From Neoroseomonas marina (GTDB lineage Bacteria; Pseudomonadota; Alphaproteobacteria; Acetobacterales; Acetobacteraceae), in the NCBI RefSeq assembly GCF_012927745.1, contig NZ_JABBKX010000002.1:721999-785998 (forward strand): DNA of 64,000 nt, given 5' to 3'. Under the pieces are notes generated by a model, which saw nothing but the letters and a program-made list of their open reading frames with translations, was not told the origin of the DNA and made no database searches. Shown piece by piece: positions 1 through 6,535 of this stretch. Made by a program: the position numbers and the translations under genes. Each line of letters starts with the position of its first letter. Position 1 is the stretch's first letter.

Positions 1-210
1 CCGGGCGGCATGACCGGCGTGGACCTGGCGCGCGAGGCACGGCGGCTGCGCCCGTCGCTCGGCGTGCTGCTCGCCTCCGGCTACGCCGCCGAGGCGCTGG
101 CCCAGCACGGCGGCGCCGGCGACTTCGAGCTGATCGGCAAGCCCTACGACTCGGATACGGTGCTCACGCGCCTCGCCGCGCAGCGGCAGCGGCAGGCGGA
201 AAAGGCGTAG
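1..210 (+). CDS. Response-regulator receiver domain, C-terminal fragment (gene starts before the window)
   Basis: The reading frame is open from base 1 and stops at 210, leaving about 69 residues. The fragment carries the second half of a CheY-like receiver. A PGGM motif follows where the phospho-accepting Asp would be, then comes a LLASGYA strand with the conserved Thr/Ser-type switch position. The near-C-terminal GKPYD holds the invariant receiver lysine. PGGM.GV.LAREARRLRP is typical of receivers at the C-terminus of alphaproteobacterial hybrid histidine kinases, so the full gene is probably a hybrid kinase or a single-domain regulator; the fragment cannot tell which. The Met at base 10 is internal, not the start. 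Confidence 0.75.
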   Translation, partial: PGGMTGVDLAREARRLRPSLGVLLASGYAAEALAQHGGAGDFELIGKPYDSDTVLTRLAAQRQRQAEKA

Positions 211-213
211 CGG

Positions 214-615
214 TCACGCGGCGTCGATGGCGTGGGCGAGCAGATGCTCGCGCGTCGTCACCTGCAGCGCGGCTTCGTGCGTGGCCTCGAGCAGCACGAG
301 CGGCGCGACGCCCGCACGCCGCGCCTCCTCCCACCGCGCGGCGCAGAGGCACCAGCGGTCGCCCGGTTTCAGCCCCGCGAATCCGTATGCCGGCAGCGGC
401 GTCGAAAGGTCGTTGCCGACGCTGCGGCTGAAGGCGAGGAATTCCTCGGTCATCTCCGCGCAGACCACGTGCAGTCCGACATCGCCCGGGCCCGTGTTGC
501 AGCAGCCGTCGCGGAAGAAGCCGGTCAGCGGCGCGACGGAACAGGGCATCAGCGGCCCGCCGATCACGTTGCGCGGCCGCGGGCGATCGTCGCGGCGATC
601 GAAGATGTCGTCCAT
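214..615 (-). CDS. DUF2237 family protein
   Basis: This 133-residue protein matches the whole length of the DUF2237 family, a small Cys-rich cytoplasmic family of unknown function. Hallmarks are NVIGGPLMPCS near residue 16, the GFFRDGCCNTGP core, VGLHVVCAEMT, the FSRSVGNDLSTP segment and the closing PGDRWCLCAARW block. The clustered cysteines and histidine could bind metal, but that is inference. Its start lies 3 nt after the stop of the acyltransferase gene on the same strand, so it is probably the last gene of that operon. Nothing in the protein links it to lipid chemistry. Confidence 0.85.
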   Translation of the reverse strand: MDDIFDRRDDRPRPRNVIGGPLMPCSVAPLTGFFRDGCCNTGPGDVGLHVVCAEMTEEFLAFSRSVGNDLSTPLPAYGFAGLKPGDRWCLCAARWEEARRAGVAPLVLLEATHEAALQVTTREHLLAHAIDAA

Positions 616-618
616 GCG

Positions 619-1521
619 CTACCGTTCCTCCTCCCGCCAGAAATCGTAGAAGTTGAACCAGTTGTGCGGGTGGGCCCGGCACATCTCCGCCAGCCGCGCA
701 GCATAGCGCGCGATCCAGCCCCGCAGCGCCTCCTCCCGCGTTTCCCGCGGCAGGACGAGGGCGGGGGAGAACTCCTCGAAGTGCAGCGCATAGCGGCGCG
801 GGCCGACCCACAGCCCGAAGCCGAGCACCACCGGCGCGCGCAGCACCGCCGCCAGCGTCATCGGGCCGCTCGGGAAGGGCGCGGGGTCGCCGAGGAAGTC
901 CACCGGCACCATGCGTTCCCCGCGCGGCGCCCGGTCGGCCAGGAGTCCGACGACGCCGCCGCGCTCGATCACCTCCCGTGCCGCGAGCATGGCCTCGGGC
1001 CGGCCGAGTTCGATCACCGCCGCGCGCCGGGTCGGGTCCAGGCTGTCGAACAGCGCATCTGCCGGGCCGGCATTGGCGGTGTGCATCAGCATCCGCACTT
1101 CGACCGGCGCGCCGGCGCCGCCGACGGCGCGCAGCGCCTCGAAGGACCCCATATGCGCGCCGAGCAGCACCAGTCCCTGCCCGCGTTCGGCGGCGGCGTG
1201 CAGCGTCTCGAGCCCGGTGATGTCCACCCGGTAGCCGGCGCTGCGCCCCGTGAGCAGGTAGACGCGATCGAGCAGGGTGGAGGCGAAGCAGAAATAGAGC
1301 CGCCAGAGGTCGCCCCAGCGTGCCTCCCGCCCCAGCGCGCGCGTCAGGTAGCGCCGCGCCGCGCGCTTCTGCGCCGCCGGCGAGGTCGCGAGGTAGAAGG
1401 CGGTGATCGGATGCAGCAGCGCCTGCGCGACCGGCCAGCCGAGGCCGAGCGCGATCCGCGCCATCAGCCGCAGCGCCGCGCCGGAGCCGCGTTCCGGCGT
1501 GGCGGCCCAGCCCCCGGTCAT
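619..1521 (-). CDS. LpxL/HtrB-like lysophospholipid or lipid acyltransferase
   Basis: A 300-residue protein of the LpxL/HtrB lauroyl acyltransferase family, which moves acyl chains from acyl carrier protein onto lipid at the inner membrane. Seen here: a hydrophobic N-terminal segment (ARIALGLGWPVAQALL), the HxxxxE-type catalytic motif GAHMGSFEA near residue 110, LADRAPRGE further on, and the closing HPHNWFNFYDFW block typical of the family. The start at 1521 is fixed by a 4-nt ATGA overlap with the dehydratase stop; a longer open frame runs back through an intergenic repeat and is not used. Beside ACP, dehydratase, AMP ligase and COG4648 genes it corresponds to the acyltransferase of aryl-polyene-type clusters. 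The acceptor lipid is unknown. Confidence 0.82.
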   Translation of the reverse strand: MTGGWAATPERGSGAALRLMARIALGLGWPVAQALLHPITAFYLATSPAAQKRAARRYLTRALGREARWGDLWRLYFCFASTLLDRVYLLTGRSAGYRVDITGLETLHAAAERGQGLVLLGAHMGSFEALRAVGGAGAPVEVRMLMHTANAGPADALFDSLDPTRRAAVIELGRPEAMLAAREVIERGGVVGLLADRAPRGERMVPVDFLGDPAPFPSGPMTLAAVLRAPVVLGFGLWVGPRRYALHFEEFSPALVLPRETREEALRGWIARYAARLAEMCRAHPHNWFNFYDFWREEER

Positions 1522-1808
1522 GAGGCGAAGGCCATGTCCCCGGAGGCGACGACGCGCTCCCCGACGGTCAGCGTGAAGGCGATGCGCGCCTCGCCGCGGC
1601 GGTCGAGGGCGATGCGGACTTCCTCGCCCGGCAGCACGGGGGCGGCGAACTTCGCGCGGGGCAGCCCCGCAGGCGGGCCGAGGCCGAAGGCGGCGCGCGC
1701 GGCCTGCGCGACCTGATCGAGCAAGAGCACGCCGGGCACGATCGGGCGGCCGGGGAAATGGCCGGCAAGCGATGGGTGATCCGGCGGGATCACGAAGGAA
1801 ACGGTCAT
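1518..1808 (-). CDS. Small FabZ/ApeI-like 3-hydroxyacyl-ACP dehydratase
   Basis: A 96-residue hot-dog-fold protein. The conserved core FxxDHPxLxGHFPGxPIVPGVLLLDQV has the catalytic His in GHFPG, and PGV leads into the central helix. The acid that normally pairs with it is not obvious, as in other short dehydratases of this type. The chosen ATG at 1808 puts the core near residue 10, as expected; an upstream in-frame start at 1934 would translate a G-rich hairpin repeat into protein and is rejected. It overlaps the acyltransferase gene by 4 nt. The likely job is dehydration of ACP-bound 3-hydroxyacyl chains made by enzymes encoded elsewhere. Confidence 0.8.
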   Translation of the reverse strand: MTVSFVIPPDHPSLAGHFPGRPIVPGVLLLDQVAQAARAAFGLGPPAGLPRAKFAAPVLPGEEVRIALDRRGEARIAFTLTVGERVVASGDMAFAS

Positions 1809-1918
1809 GGCGGGCTGAAGGCCGGGGGAGGGTGAACCTCCCCCGGACCCCCTCCCTTTTCTGGTTCCTTGGTTCCAAGGAAGGTTGAGGGGGGCTCGGG
1901 GGGGAGAAGTGCCCCGCC
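1809..1918. repeat. Intergenic hairpin element, copy 1 (G-rich type B)
   Basis: This 110-base gap between the AMP ligase stop and the dehydratase start holds two strong hairpins. One is a 10-bp stem at 1822-1831 / 1837-1846 (CCGGGGGAGG paired with CCTCCCCCGG). The other is an 8-bp stem at 1865-1872 / 1875-1882 (TTCCTTGG / CCAAGGAA). The first stem and its flank recur almost unchanged at 8784-8807. It sits inside an operon just after a stop codon, so a role in mRNA 3'-end protection or partial termination is plausible. Confidence 0.7.
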
Positions 1919-3220
1919 TCACGACCTGCGCCACGCGAGCCCCGCCAGGGCCTTGTGCCGGACCTTCCCCACCTCGTCCCGCGGCAGTTCGTCGAGCATC
2001 ACCACCGGCCGCGGCAGGAAGGCGGGCTCGACCCTCCCGCGCAGGGCGGCGACGACCGATGCCGCACTCATCCCCGGCGCCACCACGAAGGCGGCGAGCC
2101 GCGCCCGCGGATTGTGGTCGAGGTCCTCGGGCGCGAGGAACAACGCCTCCCGCACGCCCTCGACGTCCGAGAGGATCTTCCCCAGCCCGGCGAGCGAGGC
2201 GCGCTTGCCCGCGAGCTTCACCATGTCCCCCTGCCGGCCCACCAGGCGGAAGCGGTCGCCGCCCGCCGGTTCCAGCACGTCGGACAGCGGCACCGGCGCG
2301 GGCAGGCCGGGCACCGTCACCTCGGCGCGGTTGTCCCCGATCGCGAAGGCGACGCCCGGATAGGGCGACCAGGCATCACCGTCGAGCGTGCGGCGGGAGG
2401 CGACCGAGCCGGCCTCGGTGGCGCCGTAGATCTCGAGCACCGGCGCGCCGAAGGCGGCCTCGGCCTGGGCGGCCAGGCTGTCGGCGAGCGGCGCGGTCGC
2501 GGAGATGATGGCCGAGACCGCCGGCAGCGCGATGCCGGAGCCGAGCAGCGCGCGGAGTTGCAGCGGCGTCGTCACCAGAAGGCGTGGCGCGGGGACGGCG
2601 GCAAGCGCCTCCGCCACGTCCGAGGGATAGAACACCGCACCCGCATGCCCCGCGCCGGCGCCCTGCAGCGGCAGCAGCAACGTCGTCTCGAAGCCGTACA
2701 TGTGCTGCGCCGGGACCGTGCCGACGATGCTCGTCCCGGGTGTGACGGCGAAGCGTTCGGCCGCCGCCCGCGCCCCGGCGACGAGCGCGCCCCAGGGCTT
2801 GGCATGGGGGCGCGGCTCCCCCGTGCTGCCGGAGGTGAAGGCGATCGCCGCGACCATCGCGGCGGGAATGGCGGGGTTGGGCGCGGCGGCGCCGGCCCCG
2901 GCGCCGGGCGCCAGCACGGGCAGCGGCAGCGCGACCTCGGTGTCCGACAGGGCGTAGCGGGCGCCGTGCAGCCGCGCGATGTCGGCAAGCCGCAGCGGCG
3001 TCCGATCGGCCGAGAGCAGCGTGACATGCCCGCGCGACAGCGCCGCCGCGAAGGACAGCAGCGCGAGATACCGGTCGGCGCAGAAGTTCAGCACCGGGCC
3101 TTCGTCGGGCAGCCGCGCGGCGAGCGCCGCGACCTCGGCGAGGAACTGCCGGACCGTCACGGGCACGGGCCCGCGGTGGAAGATCACCTCCTCCGGCCCA
3201 CGCGACGTCAGGGGCAGCAT
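1919..3220 (-). CDS. AMP-dependent acyl/aryl-CoA or acyl-ACP ligase (ANL superfamily)
   Basis: A 433-residue adenylate-forming enzyme, short for the superfamily as in aryl-polyene-type clusters. Motifs: the P-loop-like TSGSTGEPRPHAKPW near residue 140, the A5 motif EIYGATEAGS, the hinge region LVGRQGDMVKLAGKR, and a late GKVRHKAL with the catalytic lysine. It should activate a carboxylic acid with ATP for loading onto CoA or the neighbouring ACP; the substrate is unknown. The ATG at 3220 lies 4 nt after the COG4648 stop and has GGGA upstream. An ATG at 3235 would give a 5-residue longer protein and is an equal alternative. Confidence 0.82.
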   Translation of the reverse strand: MLPLTSRGPEEVIFHRGPVPVTVRQFLAEVAALAARLPDEGPVLNFCADRYLALLSFAAALSRGHVTLLSADRTPLRLADIARLHGARYALSDTEVALPLPVLAPGAGAGAAAPNPAIPAAMVAAIAFTSGSTGEPRPHAKPWGALVAGARAAAERFAVTPGTSIVGTVPAQHMYGFETTLLLPLQGAGAGHAGAVFYPSDVAEALAAVPAPRLLVTTPLQLRALLGSGIALPAVSAIISATAPLADSLAAQAEAAFGAPVLEIYGATEAGSVASRRTLDGDAWSPYPGVAFAIGDNRAEVTVPGLPAPVPLSDVLEPAGGDRFRLVGRQGDMVKLAGKRASLAGLGKILSDVEGVREALFLAPEDLDHNPRARLAAFVVAPGMSAASVVAALRGRVEPAFLPRPVVMLDELPRDEVGKVRHKALAGLAWRRS

Positions 3221-3224
3221 GGCG

Positions 3225-3830
3225 TCATCCCGCATGGCGCTGCACATCCGCACGCCAGATCGCCCGCAGCGTCCGCCCCAGACCCACCGGGCCCAGGCGC
3301 GGGAAGACCAGCGCGCGGACCGCGTGCTCGCCGAGGAAGAAGGCGAGCGAGAGCAGCAGGTTCAGCGCCGCCACCGGTCCCGGCGCCGGCCCGTGGCCCG
3401 CGAGCGTCGCGAGGTTCACCGCCGCGAAGCCTAGGAAGAACAGCGTCCACAGCAGCGTCAGCCACCGCGTATAGACCGCGAGGGCGGCGGAGACCTCGCC
3501 ATGGTCGGCGCGCGTGTAGCGTGTGATCAGCGGCTCGCCGCCCGGCCGCAGGGTGCGCCCGAAATGCCAGGCGAGCACCAGGTTGCCCACCAGCGGCAGC
3601 GCGGCGAACACCATGGCGGGGCCGCCCGGGCCGCTCGCCCAGGCGGCGGCACCCGCGGCGGCGATGGCCGCGGTCGCCGCGATGCCCGCGACGCTGCCCG
3701 CCGGCGCGACCATGGCCCCGATCAGCCCGGCCGCCAGCGCGGCGGAGGCGAGATCCATCCCGCCCGCCCGCGCGGCCAGCAACAGTCCCGAGAGCGGCAG
3801 CGAGATCGCGAGCCGCGGCGCCAGGCGCAT
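3225..3830 (-). CDS. COG4648-family integral membrane protein
   Basis: A 201-residue multi-span membrane protein, with about five to six hydrophobic segments, matching the COG4648 family found in aryl-polyene/flexirubin-type clusters. Motifs seen: LITRYTRADHGEVSAALAVYTR in the loop near residue 95, then WTLFFLGFAAVN and a final FLGEHAVRALVFPRL segment. The family has no proven biochemical role; association with lipid or polyene export and assembly is inferred from its gene neighbours. The start at 3830 is the first ATG after the ACP stop (5 nt gap) and is followed directly by the first transmembrane helix. A much longer open frame upstream is a shadow of the deacetylase gene. Confidence 0.75.
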   Translation of the reverse strand: MRLAPRLAISLPLSGLLLAARAGGMDLASAALAAGLIGAMVAPAGSVAGIAATAAIAAAGAAAWASGPGGPAMVFAALPLVGNLVLAWHFGRTLRPGGEPLITRYTRADHGEVSAALAVYTRWLTLLWTLFFLGFAAVNLATLAGHGPAPGPVAALNLLLSLAFFLGEHAVRALVFPRLGPVGLGRTLRAIWRADVQRHAG

Positions 3831-3835
3831 GCGCC

Positions 3836-4102
3836 TCAGCCCGTCCGGTTCTTCTCGATATGGGCGGCGAGCGCGCGCAGCGAGGCGAAGATGCGGTGGT
3901 TCCGCTCGTCGTCCGAGCGCAGCTGGAAGCCGTAGCGCTTGGACACCGCCAGCGCGATCTCGAGCGCATCGATCGAATCGAGGCCAAGGCCTTCCCCGAA
4001 CAGCGGCGCCGCCGGATCGATCTCCTCCGGCGCCGTTTCGAGGTGAAGGGCCTCGACGATCAGCTTGGCGACCTCCGCTTCCAAGGAGAGGGTCGTCGTC
4101 AA
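3836..4102 (-). CDS. Acyl carrier protein
   Basis: An 88-residue acyl carrier protein. The phosphopantetheine attachment serine is Ser43 in GLGLDSIDALEIA, and an acidic helix and LAVSKRYGF follow, as in carrier proteins of polyene-type clusters rather than primary-metabolism AcpP. It is the first gene of the minus-strand operon ACP, COG4648, AMP ligase, dehydratase, acyltransferase, DUF2237. It would carry the acyl chain handled by the other enzymes. About 100 bases separate its start from the divergent deacetylase, so promoters for both directions probably lie at 4103-4205. Confidence 0.88.
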   Translation of the reverse strand: MTTTLSLEAEVAKLIVEALHLETAPEEIDPAAPLFGEGLGLDSIDALEIALAVSKRYGFQLRSDDERNHRIFASLRALAAHIEKNRTG

Positions 4103-4205
4103 AATCGGTCTCCCGCAGCTTTCCGTTACGGTTCCGGTCCCGTGCCACCGATGGCCCTGCGGCGCGCCCTTGACGGAACGCGCCCGACCAGCGACCTCCG
4201 CTTCG

Positions 4206-5141
4206 ATGCCGCCTACCCTCGGATACCGAAATTACCAACGCGAAAGTGGCCTCACAAGGGCGACGGCGCGTGCGGCCCGGCGTCTGGCAGCACTTCCGGC
4301 GCTGTTCACCTTCACCGTGGACGTCGAGGACCATGCCGGAGGCCAGCGCGCGGCCGCCCAGACCGGCCGGCTGCTCGACCTGCTGGAGGCGGCCGGCGCC
4401 CAGGGCACCTTCTTCGTGGAGGACGCGGTGGTCGCCGCCGACCCCGCCCTGGTGCGGGTCATCGCCGCGCGGGGGCACGAGGTCGCCTCCCATGGCCACC
4501 GCCACTGCCCGATCGCCGAGGAGGCGCCCGCGAGCTTCCGCGCCGGCATGGCGACCGCTCGCGACCGCCTGGCGGACGTCACCGGCCAGGCGCCGATGGG
4601 CTACCGCGCGCCCTATTTCTCCCTCACGCCGCAGGCGGCCTGGGCCAGCGACGTCCTGGCCGGGCTGGGCTTTTCCTATTCCTCCTCGGTGCTGCCGGCC
4701 TGGAACCCGCTGGCGGGCTGGCCCGGCGCGCCGCGGCGGCCCTTCCTGTGGGCGTCCGGGCTGCTCGAACTGCCAGTGCCGGTGGCGCGCGTCGGGCCCC
4801 TGCGGCTGCCCTTCCTGGGCGGGATGTACCTGCGCTGGCTGCCGCCCTGGCGGCTGCGCTGGATGGCCGGGCGCTGGGCGGCGGAGGAGGTCGACGGTGC
4901 GCTCTGGTCCTATTGCCATCCGTATGACCTCGACCGCGAGCAGGCCCTGGTCCATCGCCGGGACGCCGGTGCCTTCGGCAGCCTGATGCTCTGGCTCAAC
5001 CGGGGCCCGACCCTGCCGCGGCTGCAGGGGCTGCTGGAAGGCCGCCGGTCCGTGACCTTCGCCGAGCGGCTGCCCGCGCTGCGGCGCGGGGCCGTGACCT
5101 GGCTGCCGGCCGGTGCGCTGCAGCCCGCCCCGGCGGAATAG
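4206..5141 (+). CDS. Polysaccharide deacetylase (NodB domain, DUF3473-like tail)
   Basis: A 311-residue metal-dependent carbohydrate esterase-4 family protein. Motifs seen: TVDVEDH (catalytic base and metal Asp), TFFVEDAV, HEVASHGHRH (metal-binding His pair), and GYRAPYFSLTPQ; a later SYCHPYDLD block matches the C-terminal extension of the PEP-CTERM/exopolysaccharide deacetylases. No signal peptide is evident. The ATG at 4206 was chosen because an earlier frame opening at 4065 would run into the divergent ACP gene; the first recognisable domain residues begin about 30 codons later. Its target could be a cell-surface glycan or a glycolipid made next door, which is only inference. Confidence 0.82.
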   Translation: MPPTLGYRNYQRESGLTRATARAARRLAALPALFTFTVDVEDHAGGQRAAAQTGRLLDLLEAAGAQGTFFVEDAVVAADPALVRVIAARGHEVASHGHRHCPIAEEAPASFRAGMATARDRLADVTGQAPMGYRAPYFSLTPQAAWASDVLAGLGFSYSSSVLPAWNPLAGWPGAPRRPFLWASGLLELPVPVARVGPLRLPFLGGMYLRWLPPWRLRWMAGRWAAEEVDGALWSYCHPYDLDREQALVHRRDAGAFGSLMLWLNRGPTLPRLQGLLEGRRSVTFAERLPALRRGAVTWLPAGALQPAPAE

Positions 5142-5144
5142 GCG

Positions 5145-5618
5145 TCAGGCGCGCCGGCAGAGTCGTTCCTCCAGCATCCGGACCCCGGCGACGAAATCGG
5201 CACGGCTGAGGTCCGGCAACTCCGGCGCGCTTCGCTCCCGAGCCCGGTTCGCGATGCAGAGGCAGAGCGACGCCACGCGCGGCAGCGGCCAATCCGCCTG
5301 CTCGGCCAGCTTCTGTCGCAGCGTCCAGGTGCACCAGGCGCGGAAGGACGCATCGCCCAGCGGTGTTTCGACCGAGGTCGCGATCTGCGCCATCGACCGA
5401 CGCGGCGTGGCCGGCTGTGCATCCGCCGGCACCACGGGCGCCTGCGCGCGCGGGGCTGTCGCCGGCAGGTGGTTGACGGCCGCGACCGCCGCGCCGAAGA
5501 CGATGCCGCCGAGCAGCAGGATGCGCAGGAGCGTGCCGATCACGCGGCCGAGCCTGGACCGCGGGTGCGGCCCGGTCCAGCCAGTGCGCCCCGCTTCGAC
5601 GTTTCCTTCCGGGTGCAA
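5145..5618 (-). CDS. Hypothetical single-pass membrane protein
   Basis: A 157-residue protein I do not recognise. It has a short basic N-terminus, one transmembrane helix near residues 28-46 (LLRILLLGGIVFGAAVAAV), a Pro/Ala-rich linker, and a periplasm-facing domain of about 85 residues with four cysteines (ARWCTWTLR-like segment, LCLCIANR, ERLCRRA) that could form two disulphides. It converges on the deacetylase gene with only 3 nt between the stops. Codon use looks like that of its neighbours. A role at the cell envelope is all that can be suggested. Confidence 0.55.
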   Translation of the reverse strand: MHPEGNVEAGRTGWTGPHPRSRLGRVIGTLLRILLLGGIVFGAAVAAVNHLPATAPRAQAPVVPADAQPATPRRSMAQIATSVETPLGDASFRAWCTWTLRQKLAEQADWPLPRVASLCLCIANRARERSAPELPDLSRADFVAGVRMLEERLCRRA

Positions 5619-5637
5619 ATGGTTCTAGCCTTCGCCC

Positions 5638-5811
5638 ATGCGGCGCATCCTGATCCTGACCGGTCTTGGACTGGCCTTCTGGCTGGCGCCTGTGCCGGCG
5701 CCGCTGTCCGGCGCGGGGGCGCAGACCCAGACGCCGGATCAGCCGCCGAGTTCGCCGGTGCCGCGCCCGCCGCGGTCCTGCCATCCGCCGCCGGCGCCGC
5801 CCACCACCTGA
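5638..5811 (+). CDS. Small secreted proline-rich peptide (57 aa)
   Basis: A short open frame encodes a convincing signal peptide (MRRILILTGLGLAFWLAPVPA, cleaved after a later GAGAQ), followed by about 30 residues very rich in Pro, Gln and Thr with one Cys. It lies 34 nt before the start of a secreted trypsin-like protease on the same strand, so the two could be co-transcribed. There is no clear ribosome-binding site and no family match that I know. It might be a real exported micropeptide or a chance ORF in GC-rich DNA. Confidence 0.4.
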   Translation: MRRILILTGLGLAFWLAPVPAPLSGAGAQTQTPDQPPSSPVPRPPRSCHPPPAPPTT

Positions 5812-5845
5812 TGGCCAGGCCCATCGTCGTGCCGGCCGGGCGGTG

Positions 5846-6535
5846 ATGCTGCGCGCCGCCATTCTCGCGCTGCTGCTCGCCGGTCCTGCGATGGCGCAGC
5901 CGGTCCCGGGCCTCGGCAGCGTTGATACGCGCCGTCCGGTCCCGGCCGACCGCGTCCCCTGGAACGCCGTGGGCGAGGTCGAGACCACCGCCGGCAATCG
6001 CTGCACCGGCACGCTGGTCGGCGCGCGCACCATGGTCACCGCGGCGCATTGCCTGGTGACCGAGGATGCCGGCGCGCTGGTGCCGGCCGCTTCCATCACC
6101 TTCCGCGTCGGCGGGCGCAGCGCGCGCGGCGTGTCGCTGCGCAGCGGCCCGAACTTCGACACCCGGCAGGAGGCCCCCTGGCGGGCCGACTGGGCCGTGG
6201 TGACGCTCGACGCGCCGCTCGGTACCGGCCGGGCCATCCGCATGGGCCAGGAACCCCCGCGCGAGGGCCTCGCCCTGGCCCTGCCCGCCTGGCAGCACGA
6301 CCGGCCGGGCGAATTGCTGGCCGACCTCGCCTGCCGCGTCGTCGTCTTCGGCACCTTCGGCAGCCAGGGCGTGATGGTCGGGCACAATTGCGCCGGGACC
6401 AGCGGATCCTCCGGCGCGCCGCTGATCGCGCGGGGCGAGGACGGGTCCTACGTCGTGGTCGGCATCCAGACCAAGGCGGCGCTGGGCCGGCCGCTCGGTG
6501 TCGCGGTGCCGGCCTTCACGATCCCCTTGCGCTGA
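5846..6535 (+). CDS. Secreted trypsin-like serine protease (S1 fold)
   Basis: A 229-residue protein with a signal peptide (residues 1-17, ending AMAQ) and a compact chymotrypsin-fold domain. The catalytic triad can be read directly: His68 in TAAHC, Asp115 in RADWAVV and Ser189 in GTSGSSGAP. A cysteine pair around the active-site His (GNRCTGT and AAHC) is the usual S1 disulphide. It acts in the periplasm or outside the cell; the substrate is unknown. The ATG at 5846 starts exactly at the signal peptide. Its 3' end overlaps the convergent xdhB gene by 20 nt. Confidence 0.85.
   Translation: MLRAAILALLLAGPAMAQPVPGLGSVDTRRPVPADRVPWNAVGEVETTAGNRCTGTLVGARTMVTAAHCLVTEDAGALVPAASITFRVGGRSARGVSLRSGPNFDTRQEAPWRADWAVVTLDAPLGTGRAIRMGQEPPREGLALALPAWQHDRPGELLADLACRVVVFGTFGSQGVMVGHNCAGTSGSSGAPLIARGEDGSYVVVGIQTKAALGRPLGVAVPAFTIPLR

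Noticed and set aside
4065-4205. Longer N-terminus of the polysaccharide deacetylase
   Set aside because: It would overlap the 5' part of the divergent ACP gene and has no homology; ATG 4206 is better.
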